DNA of 64,000 nucleotides, from the NCBI RefSeq assembly GCF_019972155.1, contig NZ_BOVL01000020.1, positions 406,147-470,146 of the forward strand, read 5' to 3'. The DNA comes from Bradyrhizobium sp. RD5-C2. GTDB lineage: Bacteria > Pseudomonadota > Alphaproteobacteria > Rhizobiales > Xanthobacteraceae. Both the position numbers and the translations under genes were made by a program. The notes beneath the pieces are model-generated. The model ran no database searches. It saw nothing but the letters and a program-made list of their open reading frames with translations, and was not told where the DNA came from. Positions 42,741 through 50,497 of this stretch are shown here, piece after piece (position 1 is the first letter of the stretch; each line of letters begins with the position of its first letter).

Positions 42741-44006
42741 CTATTTCGCGATGCCGATCGTCTTCTCGAAGGCGTGCACGTCGTCGAGCTCGGGATCTTC
42801 CGACTCGATGCAAACCGGCTTCGGCACCAGCTTGCCGTCCTTGACCTGCGACACCGGACCAGCGTGGTTGGCGTTGTGACGCGGTCCCGAGCCGATGTAC
42901 CAGGGCGAGCAGAACATATCGCTCTCGAACCGGTTGACGTTGCGCAGCGCAGCCGTCACCGAGGCGCGGTCGATCTTGGCCGGATCCATCTTCAGCAGGG
43001 TTTCCGCCGTGACGCGTGCGGCGAGGTAACCGGCCTGCGAGAAAGTATCCCTCGGATCGGATGCCTGGCCATACTTGTCCAGCACCGCGAGCCAGTTCTG
43101 CGTATCCGGCGTCCCGGCAGTGGCAGCATTCAGCTCCATGTCGACCGTGACCTTGCCGTCCCAGTACTTGCCGATCGCGTGCGGGAAGTCCGGATTATAG
43201 AGCGACGCCGGACCCGCGAAATGCACCTTGTCGGCCAGCCCCTGCTCTTCCGCCGCAGCGAAGATCGGAACCGCCAGCCCCTTGGGTGTACCGACGCTGA
43301 TCACGTCAGGCTTGAATGCCATCGCTTCGAGCACGATCGAGGTCGCATCGAGCGAGCCGGGATCGAACGCGATGATCTTGCCGTCGCCACCCTGCTTCTT
43401 GATCCAGGCGACCGCGCCGGTGCAGGACCACTCGCCGACATTGGGAATGTTCGGCGCGATGCACACCACGCGCTTGATCTTGCCGGGATAGGTCCGCGCG
43501 ACATCCATCACGGCCTTGGTGTTGCTGACGCGCGGGCCGGCATTGGTCGGCGCATAGTTCTTCTGGAAGAAGCAATCGCGCGGCACGCCGACGCCGGCGA
43601 TCACCATGATGTCTTCCTTCTCGTAGATCCCCTGATTGGCGCCGCAATCCACGAAGCTCATGTTGCCGACCAGCGCGACCGCCTTCTGGTCGCGGATCAG
43701 CTTCGCCGCGACCTGCGACGACTGCTCCGGGTTCCAGGCGTCGTCCTCGAGCAGATATTTGACCGGGCGGCCATTCACGCCGCCATTGGCGTTCAGACAC
43801 TTGAAATAAGCGGCCGCGGCCAGCCCCGACGAGCTGAAATTGTCCGGCCCGGTGATGCTGACGATGCCGCCGACGACGATCGGCTCGCCGGTCGCCGCCT
43901 TGCCGGTGTTGGCACCGCACTTCGGATCAGCCGCGTAGGCAGCGCTGCCGATGCAGACCGCGAGCATTGCGATGACGGCAGCCAGAATCGTCTGTCTCGA
44001 TTTCAT
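42741..44006 (-). CDS. Periplasmic substrate-binding protein of a Liv-type ABC importer
   Basis: A 421-residue secreted binding protein. The ATG at 44006 has GGAGGGG upstream and gives a signal peptide ending SAAYA before ADPKCGANTG. The mature domain includes EPIVVGGIVSITGPDNFSSSG and LLEDDAWNPEQSSQVAAKLIRDQKAVALVG. Several cysteines suggest disulfides, which is less common in this family. It heads the importer set. Its upstream region carries a copy of the 32-bp element also found before the SDR operon, suggesting coregulation. Confidence 0.92.
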   Translation of the reverse strand: MKSRQTILAAVIAMLAVCIGSAAYAADPKCGANTGKAATGEPIVVGGIVSITGPDNFSSSGLAAAAYFKCLNANGGVNGRPVKYLLEDDAWNPEQSSQVAAKLIRDQKAVALVGNMSFVDCGANQGIYEKEDIMVIAGVGVPRDCFFQKNYAPTNAGPRVSNTKAVMDVARTYPGKIKRVVCIAPNIPNVGEWSCTGAVAWIKKQGGDGKIIAFDPGSLDATSIVLEAMAFKPDVISVGTPKGLAVPIFAAAEEQGLADKVHFAGPASLYNPDFPHAIGKYWDGKVTVDMELNAATAGTPDTQNWLAVLDKYGQASDPRDTFSQAGYLAARVTAETLLKMDPAKIDRASVTAALRNVNRFESDMFCSPWYIGSGPRHNANHAGPVSQVKDGKLVPKPVCIESEDPELDDVHAFEKTIGIAK

Positions 44007-44140
44007 GCGTTCCCCTCCATACCCCAGATGTCGCGTGGGTTTCGTTGTTCCGCCGCGCTTCCCCTTGCGCGTCGTGCAATGCAATAGCGGCGCGTTGTTC
44101 GGCCGAATTGATCTTGATACTAGGCAGGCGCGATCCGGCG

Positions 44141-44172
44141 CGTCTTGGACTCGGACGCAATCGGCCTAGGAC
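44141..44172 (-). promoter_or_regulatory. Copy 1 of a 32-bp split regulatory element
   Basis: On the minus strand GTCCTAG, then 13 bp, then GAGTCCAAGACG, ending 135 bp before the binding-protein start at 44006. The same halves with the same spacing occur at 46356-46387, and the 13-bp spacers share a central TGCG. About 24 of 32 positions match. It may be a promoter or activator site. Confidence 0.55.
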
Positions 44173-44247
44173 ACAAACGAGCAATGTGTGTGCCCGAAGC
44201 CCGCGTGCGCCAATGCCCCCCAGCCCCGGCGCACGCGGTCGCCCCCG

Positions 44248-44637
44248 TCACCTCATCGCGTCAGCGACGAGCCTTGTGTCAGTGAATTGCTCGAAGCGCA
44301 CCACCCGCCCCTCGTCCACGTCCCAGACGTGCACGACGCGCGCGCGCATTGCCTTGCCGGTCGGCTTGTAGTGCCCGGAATAGGTCCCGATCCCGACGAT
44401 CGTAGTGCCGCCGTCAATCAATCGTTCGAGCGTGAACGTGTAGCCGGTCCACTCCTCGGCAATGCGCTTGAACACGCCGGCGATGATGGCGTCCGCGCCG
44501 ACATAGGTTCCCGCGTAGGGAAAACCCGCCATCTCGGTCCACCTGGTCTCGCCGGTGATCGGCGCCATCATGGCAACGAGATCACCGATATTCGATCCGG
44601 CATAATGCGCCTTGATCGCGTCGTAGTTCCGGCTCAC
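44248..44637 (-). CDS. SnoaL/NTF2-like nuclear-transport-factor-2 fold protein
   Basis: A 129-residue protein of the SnoaL-like/NTF2 fold. It contains YVGADAIIAGVFKRIAEEW and a central VVGIGTYSGHYKPTGKAMRARVVHVWDVDEGRVVRFEQFTD, the typical last strands. The family includes cyclases, isomerases and dehydratases as well as non-catalytic proteins. The GTG at 44637 has GGGAGC upstream. It is the third gene after the SDR and MoaF-like genes, 15 bp beyond the latter. The specific reaction is not known. Confidence 0.85.
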   Translation of the reverse strand: MSRNYDAIKAHYAGSNIGDLVAMMAPITGETRWTEMAGFPYAGTYVGADAIIAGVFKRIAEEWTGYTFTLERLIDGGTTIVGIGTYSGHYKPTGKAMRARVVHVWDVDEGRVVRFEQFTDTRLVADAMR

Positions 44638-44652
44638 GTCGCTGCTCCCTGA

Positions 44653-45447
44653 TTACACCGGCTCCTTGCCGGGGTCGTAGCTGGTTCTGGACTTGATGGT
44701 GATGAAGGCGCCGGCCGGCTTGTTCTCGACCCGGCCCTCACTGGTCACGCCGAGGAATTTCCCGGTCGATCGCATCGCATTCCAGTCGTAGAAGAAGATC
44801 GACGCGACCGGGATGATGAACTCGCGGAATCCGAAGACGTATTGGTTGTGATCGAATTTGTAGGTCGTCGTCAGGTCGACGTCGCCATGGCCGCGCTGGA
44901 CGCCGACCAGATTCTGCCAGGCATAGCGCTGCGAGCTGAGATAGACGTGCTCGTAGAGGTGCTGCGGGCTGTAGTCATAATGGGCCGTCATCCCGACCAG
45001 GTCCCGCGATGGCGCCGGTTCGAAACCCGTGGGCGGAATTGCGGGATCGCCGACGACACCGGAGGTGTAGATCTGCGCAACCCGCGGTTCGCCGGGAGCT
45101 TCGCCCGCGGCACGGACGCGCTCGCGGACCGACAGCACGCGGCGGGTCCTGGTATTGACGATGAACGCTTCGTCCTCGGTCGCACGCGCAGCAAAGGTGA
45201 CGTTGATGAAGACCACGTCGGGCGCCACGTTGATTGCCTCGTACCAGTCGGCGCCGGTCGCATCGCCCTCGCGCCATTCGAGCCGATCGGCCGAGGCAAA
45301 GGCCAAGGCGATCGCGCGGCCATCCTTCAGCGTGATCTTCAGGCTCTGGCCAGCGAGCGCGTCCGTGGTCGGCAGCCGGTTGGTTGCAATGCCCGCGGCG
45401 AAGTCATCGAAATTCTTCCAGTCAGCGGGTCTGTCGTTGCCTTGCAT
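44653..45447 (-). CDS. MoaF-family protein
   Basis: A 264-residue protein with MoaF-like N- and C-terminal lipocalin-type beta domains: LKITLKDGRAIALAFASADRLEW ... INVTFAARATEDEAFIVN, then YSPQHLYEHVYLSSQRYAWQNLVGVQRGHGD and FGFREFIIPVASIFFYDWNAMRSTGKF. MoaF was named from a monoamine-induced gene set and is often annotated as molybdenum-cofactor related. No molybdenum genes are here. The ATG at 45447 has GGGAGA upstream. It lies between an SDR and a SnoaL-like protein, 14 bp after the SDR stop, so a small-molecule binding or enzymatic role in that pathway is more likely. Confidence 0.83.
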   Translation of the reverse strand: MQGNDRPADWKNFDDFAAGIATNRLPTTDALAGQSLKITLKDGRAIALAFASADRLEWREGDATGADWYEAINVAPDVVFINVTFAARATEDEAFIVNTRTRRVLSVRERVRAAGEAPGEPRVAQIYTSGVVGDPAIPPTGFEPAPSRDLVGMTAHYDYSPQHLYEHVYLSSQRYAWQNLVGVQRGHGDVDLTTTYKFDHNQYVFGFREFIIPVASIFFYDWNAMRSTGKFLGVTSEGRVENKPAGAFITIKSRTSYDPGKEPV

Positions 45448-45461
45448 CTTTTGTCTCCCGC

Positions 45462-46250
45462 TCACTCGACGAATGCCAATGTCGGCAAGTCGACCACACC
45501 CGCCCCGCCATCAACGGTCAGGATCGAACCATTCATCGCCGACGCTTCATCCGAGACGAGGAAGCAGATGACGTTGGCGACCTCCTCCGATGTTGCCGGG
45601 CGGCCGAGCGGTACATCCTTGGTCACCAGCCGGTAGGCTTCCTCGATCGAATGCAGCCCGTGCTTCTCGACGATGACTTGCATCTGCTCGTCGGCCATCG
45701 CGGTCGCGACCCAGCCGGGACATACGATATTGGTCCGCACGCCCTTGCGGCCGTAGTCGCGCGCCAGCGATTTGCCGAAGCCGATGCAGGCATGCTTCAT
45801 CGTTACATAGCCGGCCGCATCGGGGCCCGCGAACAGGCCGGCGATCGAGGCAACAACCACGACGGCGCCTTTCTGCGCGATCAGATCGGGGAGGCTTTCG
45901 CGGGCGCAGACAAAGGCGGTGTCAAGGTTGAGCCGGGTCGCCAGCGACCATGTCTCATCGGTCATCGAGATTGTCGGACCGACGCCGTGGCCTCCGGCAT
46001 TGGCGATCAGGATGTCCACCTTGCCGAACTTGCCGTGGATCTCCGTCAAGGCTGCCCGTACGGCGGCGCTGTCGGCAGCGTCCGCCTGCATCACGAAGCA
46101 ACCGGTCTCGTCAGCCAACGCCTGCAGCGGCTCCCGCCGCCGCCCCATGACGGCAACATTGGCGCCCTCCGACGCAAGGCGCCGCGCAACGGCCGCCCCT
46201 ATTCCGGTGCCACCACCCGTGACCAAGGCCGTTCGTCCGCTGAATCGCAT
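45462..46250 (-). CDS. Short-chain dehydrogenase/reductase (classical SDR)
   Basis: A 262-residue classical SDR. The cofactor motif TGGGTGIG is at 11-18, NAG at 84-86, and the catalytic triad Ser135, Tyr148 and Lys152 (YVTMK) is complete. The C-terminal SDEASAMNGSILTVDGGAG is typical. The frame is open upstream, but the ATG at 46250 (MRFSGRTALV) starts the Rossmann fold. It is the first gene of the SDR - MoaF - SnoaL-like set. It oxidises or reduces a hydroxyl/keto group using NAD(P). Confidence 0.92.
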   Translation of the reverse strand: MRFSGRTALVTGGGTGIGAAVARRLASEGANVAVMGRRREPLQALADETGCFVMQADAADSAAVRAALTEIHGKFGKVDILIANAGGHGVGPTISMTDETWSLATRLNLDTAFVCARESLPDLIAQKGAVVVVASIAGLFAGPDAAGYVTMKHACIGFGKSLARDYGRKGVRTNIVCPGWVATAMADEQMQVIVEKHGLHSIEEAYRLVTKDVPLGRPATSEEVANVICFLVSDEASAMNGSILTVDGGAGVVDLPTLAFVE

Positions 46251-46355
46251 ATGTTCGCTTCGCCCCCGATGCCGCCCGCGTTTTCGTCGAGCCGGACGAC
46301 AAACTGCTACCCGGCGACGTTTCGTTGCCATCAGATAGACCGACCGGACCAAACT

Positions 46356-46387
46356 CGTCTTGGACTCAAGCGCAGCCACGCTAGGAC
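46356..46387 (-). promoter_or_regulatory. Copy 2 of the 32-bp split regulatory element
   Basis: On the minus strand GTCCTAG - 13 bp - GAGTCCAAGACG, ending 105 bp before the SDR start codon. Both conserved halves and their spacing are identical to 44141-44172, which precedes the next transporter operon on the same strand. Confidence 0.55.
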
Positions 46388-46436
46388 GCGGGCGCGTGCG
46401 CCTGTTCCGCACGCAACTCGGCCGCTTCTCACTTAT

Positions 46437-46452
46437 TTTAAGTATAAAGTAT
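46437..46452 (-). promoter_or_regulatory. ATACTTTA-type element before the SDR operon
   Basis: Minus strand ATACTTTATACTTAAA matches 13 of 16 positions of ATACTTTAGGCTTTAA at 52837-52852, and TTACTTTTGG before the MarR gene (46582) is a partial match. Its position between the divergent SDR and MarR genes suggests a MarR operator. It includes the direct repeat AAGTAT on the other strand. Confidence 0.4.
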
Positions 46453-46660
46453 CTCCGCTAACGAAAGGATCGCCAAGGCGCTCGTTGGAAACCCGCGAAG
46501 ATCGCCGTTCGGCGCGCCAAGCTCCGCAAATTTCAGCTGCATCGGCGAGCGGGATCGCCGCGCCTTGAACGAGCCTTGAATTTACTTTTGGTACGAACTA
46601 TCTTGTATGCGACATTGAGGTCGGCGCCTTCAACGGACCGGATGCCGCAGGAGATTTGAT

Positions 46661-47167
46661 TTGGCAGTCGCGAAGGAGTCTCCACCTGTTTCGCCCAAGA
46701 GCGGGGTCGATCAGGAGGCCGAGTACCGGGCTCAGACACGGCTTTGGCTTCGGCTGCTTGCCTGCACGACCCTGATCGAGGGCGAGCTGCGGCGCCGGTT
46801 CCGCGAGGAATTCGATTTCACGATGCCGCGCTTCGACGTTCTGGCCCAGCTTGACCGCGAGCCGAGTGGACTGGTGCTGGGAGAGCTGCCGAAGCGCCTG
46901 ATGGTCTCCGCCGGAAACCTCACACCCATCGTCGATCGTCTGGTCGAGGACGGCTACATCACCCGCACACCCTCTAACCTCGATCGGCGCGTGCAGATCG
47001 TTTGCATGACCGTCGAGGGCCGAAAGGCCTTCAGACGCATGGCCAAGAGCCATGGCTCATGGCTGGCGGAGTTACTTGCGGGATTCCCGGCTGACCGGCT
47101 CGATGGATTGACCAGCGAGCTCGACGAGCTCAAAGGCATCGTCAGGGACGCGATGCAGAAGCCATAG
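46661..47167 (+). CDS. MarR-family transcriptional regulator
   Basis: A 168-residue winged-helix regulator: TMPRFDVLAQLDREPSGLVLGELPKRLMVSAGNLTPIVDRLVEDGYITR covers the helix-turn-helix, and DRRVQIVCMT the wing. The TTG start at 46661 has GCAGGAG at suitable spacing, and no better start follows. It is divergent from the SDR operon and convergent with the binding-protein gene at 47224. It probably controls one or both neighbouring minus-strand units. Confidence 0.88.
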   Translation: MAVAKESPPVSPKSGVDQEAEYRAQTRLWLRLLACTTLIEGELRRRFREEFDFTMPRFDVLAQLDREPSGLVLGELPKRLMVSAGNLTPIVDRLVEDGYITRTPSNLDRRVQIVCMTVEGRKAFRRMAKSHGSWLAELLAGFPADRLDGLTSELDELKGIVRDAMQKP

Positions 47168-47191
47168 CTGACGTCGGCATCAGGGAGCTGC

Positions 47192-47208
47192 GCATCGCAC
47201 TCCGATGC
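47192..47208. terminator. Hairpin between convergent MarR and binding-protein genes
   Basis: GCATCG-CACTC-CGATGC is a perfect 6-bp-arm inverted repeat in the 56-bp gap between two convergent genes. There is no T-tract on either side, so a terminator role is weakly supported. Confidence 0.3.
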
Positions 47209-47223
47209 AACCTCGCCGCCCAA

Positions 47224-48381
47224 TCAAGGCAGCAGCTTGTACTTCCCGTCCTCGATCTGAACCAGGATCCGCGCGCGCGCATCGACGCCGTGCCGATCCG
47301 CCGGCGTGTAGGTGTAGACGCCCTGCGTCCCGACCAGCTCCTTGGTGGTGAACAGCGCCTCGCGAAGCGCTACGCGGAATTCCGGCGAGCCCGGCTTGGC
47401 GCCGGTCGCCAGCGCGCGCTTGGCCGCATCGACGAACACCAGCCAGCCGTCGAACGAGTAGGATGAGAACGAGTCGGTCGGCGCCTCGCCATTCGCCTTC
47501 TCGAAGGCCGTGCGGAACGCCAAGGCAACCTTCTGGATCGGATTGCTGGCTGGAAGCTGCTCGGCCGCGGTCACCGGCCCGGTCGGGCAGATGATTCCGT
47601 TGGCCGTCTTGCCGGCCAGCCGCAGGAAATCGGCGCTGATGAGTCCGTGGTTGCCATAGAGCGGTCCCTTGTAGCCACGCTCCGACAAGGCGATCACCGG
47701 CAGCGCACCCGGCGTTCCCGTGCCGCCGAGCATGATCGCGTCGGGGTGCGCCGCCGACGCGCGCAGCACCTGGGCGGTCACCGATGAATCCGACCTAGCG
47801 TATCGTTCGTTGGCGATCACCTTGATGTCGGCCGCCTTGGCGCTTTGCGACAGCGAATCGTACATGAGGTCGCCGAAGGCATCGGAGAAGCCGATGAACG
47901 CGACGGTCTTCAACCCGCGCGTCTTCATGTGGTCGACGATGCCCTGAACCAGAAGCGGCGTCGGTTGCGGCGTCTGCACGACCCAGGGCCCGCCATCGCC
48001 CGGCGGCACCGGCGCGATCGGCGACACCGCGATCATTGGAATCTTCATTTCGATCGCGGCCGTCGCCATCGCCAGCGTCTGCGGCGCCCCCGAGGTGCCG
48101 ATCAGAATGTCGACCTTCTCCTGCTCGACGAGCTTGCGCGCATTGCGCGCCGACGCCGTCGGATCGGAAGCGTCGTCGAGTTGGATGACGCGGAGCTTCT
48201 CACCGCCGACTTCGCCGATATAGGCCTCGCCGGCCGCCAATCCCTTTGCGTTCGGAATCCCGATCGACGACACCGGCCCGCTGAGGCCGGTGACAAATCC
48301 GACCAGGATCTCCGCCTGCCCGACCTGCGGAACGGCAACAAGCAGCGCGGCCGAAGCCAGCAGCGTCTTCATCGAGATCAT
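47224..48381 (-). CDS. Periplasmic substrate-binding protein, Liv type, without its own permease
   Basis: A 385-residue secreted binding protein. The start at 48381 (MISMKTLL) gives a signal peptide ending VGQA before EILVGFVTGLSGPVSSIG. The mature domain is clearly paralogous to the binding protein at 53218: both have IGIP, RxIQLDDxSDP, RNARKLVExEKVDxLIG and NERYARxDxSVTAQ. No permease or ATPase gene adjoins it on this strand. It is the last gene of the enzyme operon 47224-52606 and may share the divergent importer at 54413-57932. Confidence 0.92.
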   Translation of the reverse strand: MISMKTLLASAALLVAVPQVGQAEILVGFVTGLSGPVSSIGIPNAKGLAAGEAYIGEVGGEKLRVIQLDDASDPTASARNARKLVEQEKVDILIGTSGAPQTLAMATAAIEMKIPMIAVSPIAPVPPGDGGPWVVQTPQPTPLLVQGIVDHMKTRGLKTVAFIGFSDAFGDLMYDSLSQSAKAADIKVIANERYARSDSSVTAQVLRASAAHPDAIMLGGTGTPGALPVIALSERGYKGPLYGNHGLISADFLRLAGKTANGIICPTGPVTAAEQLPASNPIQKVALAFRTAFEKANGEAPTDSFSSYSFDGWLVFVDAAKRALATGAKPGSPEFRVALREALFTTKELVGTQGVYTYTPADRHGVDARARILVQIEDGKYKLLP

Positions 48382-48438
48382 GGCACCTGTCCTTGTTGAT
48401 TTGCGTTTCTTCTGTCGGGCAAGCGCCATCCGCTCGTT

Positions 48439-49221
48439 TCAGTTCGCCGAAACCAACGCGATCACGCGCAGCGGGCTGCCGGAGCCGTTCTGGATCTTCA
48501 AGGGCGAAGCCACAATGACGGCGCCGGTGGCGGGAAGCTCATCGAGGTTGCAGAGACACTGAAGGCCATAGCGGCCGGCGCCATGCAGGAAGTGATGCGC
48601 CGGATAAGGCGGCTCGAAATGGCCGGCCTGCCCCGCGTCGGTGCCGATCGTCTCAGTGCCGAAGCCGATGATGCCGCGCTGCTCCACCAGCCATTTCATG
48701 ACAGCCGCGTTCGGGCCCGGCGTGTGTGCGCCGTCGTCCCTGAGGTTGGCGTAGTCGCGCCAGCCCTTCTTCGACCAGTCGGTCCGCAGCAGAACCCAGT
48801 GCCGCTCGGGAATCCGCCCGTGCTTGGCCTCCCAGGCTTCGACCAGCGGAACGGTCAGCAGGAAATCCGGATCCTGCGCTGCGCCAGCCGAGCAGTCGAT
48901 GACGCACGCCGGAGCGATCATGTCCTTGGCAGGCATGGTGTCGACGGAATTGTTCGGCAGATCCTTGCCGGTGAACCAGTGAATCGGCGCATCGAAATGC
49001 GTGCCGGTGTGCTCGCCGAAGGTCACGTTGTTCCAGTACCAGGCCGGACCGCGACCATCATAGCGCGAAATCTCCTGGATCCGGACCGGAGCTGCCTGGC
49101 CAAATTCCGGCGGCAGCACGATGACCGGAAAATCCGGACTGAGCGTGAAGGTCAGATCGACGACGCGCACCGCGCCGGACGAGACCGCACCTGCGAGCTC
49201 CAGGAGATTCTTGCTTTGCAT
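48439..49221 (-). CDS. Cyclase-family metal-dependent hydrolase
   Basis: A 260-residue protein of the cyclase/KynB family with the ligand motif GEHTGTHFDAPIHW (His71, His75, Asp77, His81). The C-terminal half includes LLRTDWSKKGW and GFGTETIGTDAGQAGHFEPPYPAHHFLHG. The ATG at 49221 has GGGAGGAC upstream. It is 34 bp after the DUF35-SDR fusion gene. It is the second member of this family in the window and differs from the one at 5469. A lactone, cyclic or amide substrate is likely; kynurenine formamidase activity cannot be assumed. Confidence 0.87.
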   Translation of the reverse strand: MQSKNLLELAGAVSSGAVRVVDLTFTLSPDFPVIVLPPEFGQAAPVRIQEISRYDGRGPAWYWNNVTFGEHTGTHFDAPIHWFTGKDLPNNSVDTMPAKDMIAPACVIDCSAGAAQDPDFLLTVPLVEAWEAKHGRIPERHWVLLRTDWSKKGWRDYANLRDDGAHTPGPNAAVMKWLVEQRGIIGFGTETIGTDAGQAGHFEPPYPAHHFLHGAGRYGLQCLCNLDELPATGAVIVASPLKIQNGSGSPLRVIALVSAN

Positions 49222-49255
49222 CGTCACGTCCTCCCGCTTGGTTGAAATCCTGATC

Positions 49256-50497
49256 TTATTTGTCGAGCTCGCGCTCGACCGCTTTCGGATTGGCGGCAAG
49301 ACGCTGCCTGATTTCCTCGGCGACGTCTCCGACATACATCTCCTCGAGCCCGCCCCTGAGCCCGGACATGATCGCCTGTGCAACAGCGCGCGGCGCGACC
49401 TTGGGCGGCGGCACGGTCTGGAACCACTCGTTGTCGACCGGCCCCGTGAACAGGTTCAGCACCTTGACGCCGCCGGGCCGCAGTTCCGCGCGCAGACAAT
49501 GCGACAGCGACAGGCAGGCGGCCTGCGATGCCGAGTAGGCGCCAAATGCGGGCCAGTTCGCCAGCGCATGGACCGACAGGATATTGACCCAGGCGGCACT
49601 GCTGTTCACGCCGTCCGCACCTCGCATCCGCATCGCCGGACCGAAGGCCTGCGCGAGGTTGATGAAGCCGAGATAGGCTTGGTCGATCTCGTCCCGCGCG
49701 ATGCTCGTGCCCCTGCGGTCGAGCAGGCCGCCGGGCCGCACATATTCCGTGGTGTTGACAAGGATATCGACCTTGCCGCCGATGTCCGCCGCAAGATCGG
49801 TCACAGATTTCTCGTCGGACGCGTCGAGCGTCACGAGTTCGATCCCCTGCTGTCCGCGCAGCAATTGCTCGCCGGCAAACGGCCGCCACGGTTCGGCAAC
49901 GCCGACGAACACCGTCTTCGCACCGGCGGCCTTTAGCGCTGCAACGGCCTCCTGGCCGATCAGGCTACGGCCGTTGGTCACGAGCACACGCCGGAATTTC
50001 GGATCAGCCGTCATTTCCCGCCACTGCCTGTCGTCTGCCATGTTGGGAGTCTCCCCCTCGGGGCGGGCAAAGGCCACCGCCTGACCGCTCTTGTCGAGCT
50101 GAAACGACATCAGGACGGGCGCGCCCTCGACGCAGTCGGCATGCAGATGCGCCACCATCGTCGGACCGCAGTCCATCTTGACGAGACCAATGCGCCAGGG
50201 CGCCCGCTCGCGGAAATAGACGTCGCTCGGTACCCGCGCCGTCGTCTCGGCCAGCAGCGCGCCGCGGCGCGGCGCATCGACGAACGCGAGATCGACCGAC
50301 AGGCAGGCGGGGCACGCCTCGCGTGCCGGATAGGCAAAGGCGCCACAGGCCTCGCAGCGCTGCAGCATGAAGCGTCCTTCGGCGGCGGCGCGCGTGAACC
50401 CGTGCGATGTCCTGCTGCGCGCCCGCGGCGGCGACGCCGGAAGTCGCGTCCGCAGCAGCGGGTTCTTGCGCCGGGGTGGCTCGATCGGATCGATCAT
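49256..50497 (-). CDS. Fusion of DUF35 zinc-ribbon/OB-fold domain to a degenerate SDR domain
   Basis: A 413-residue protein with two parts. Residues about 40-150 are a DUF35-type domain: a zinc ribbon (Cys48, Cys51, Cys62, Cys65 in CEACG and CPACL) and an OB fold. DUF35 proteins usually partner thiolase-like proteins. Residues about 168-385 are SDR-like, but the nucleotide motif reads TNGRSLIG, NAG is NTT, and the catalytic YxxxK is Tyr321-SAS-Gln325, so the essential Lys is missing. Ser309 in ILSVHA is kept. The start overlaps the thiolase-like stop as ATGA. Such a fusion is unusual. It may be a scaffold or a modified reductase acting with the neighbouring thiolase-fold protein. Confidence 0.85.
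   Translation of the reverse strand: MIDPIEPPRRKNPLLRTRLPASPPRARSRTSHGFTRAAAEGRFMLQRCEACGAFAYPAREACPACLSVDLAFVDAPRRGALLAETTARVPSDVYFRERAPWRIGLVKMDCGPTMVAHLHADCVEGAPVLMSFQLDKSGQAVAFARPEGETPNMADDRQWREMTADPKFRRVLVTNGRSLIGQEAVAALKAAGAKTVFVGVAEPWRPFAGEQLLRGQQGIELVTLDASDEKSVTDLAADIGGKVDILVNTTEYVRPGGLLDRRGTSIARDEIDQAYLGFINLAQAFGPAMRMRGADGVNSSAAWVNILSVHALANWPAFGAYSASQAACLSLSHCLRAELRPGGVKVLNLFTGPVDNEWFQTVPPPKVAPRAVAQAIMSGLRGGLEEMYVGDVAEEIRQRLAANPKAVERELDK

Larger units (their letters stand above)
46251..46660. other. Divergent promoter region between SDR operon and MarR gene
   Basis: This 410-bp region separates the minus-strand SDR operon from the plus-strand MarR gene. It contains the second copy of the 32-bp element (46356-46387), an AT-rich direct repeat AAGTAT-A-AAGTAT (46440-46452) and TTACTTTTGG (46582-46591). 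I see no gene in it. Confidence 0.6.

Noticed and set aside
44653..45447. Calling the MoaF-like gene a molybdenum cofactor biosynthesis enzyme
   Set aside because: No moa/moe/mob gene or molybdoenzyme lies nearby, and the family name does not establish this function.
46356..46387. Reading the 32-bp element as a sigma54 promoter
   Set aside because: The GG/GC pair with 10-bp spacing needed at -24/-12 is not kept in both copies.
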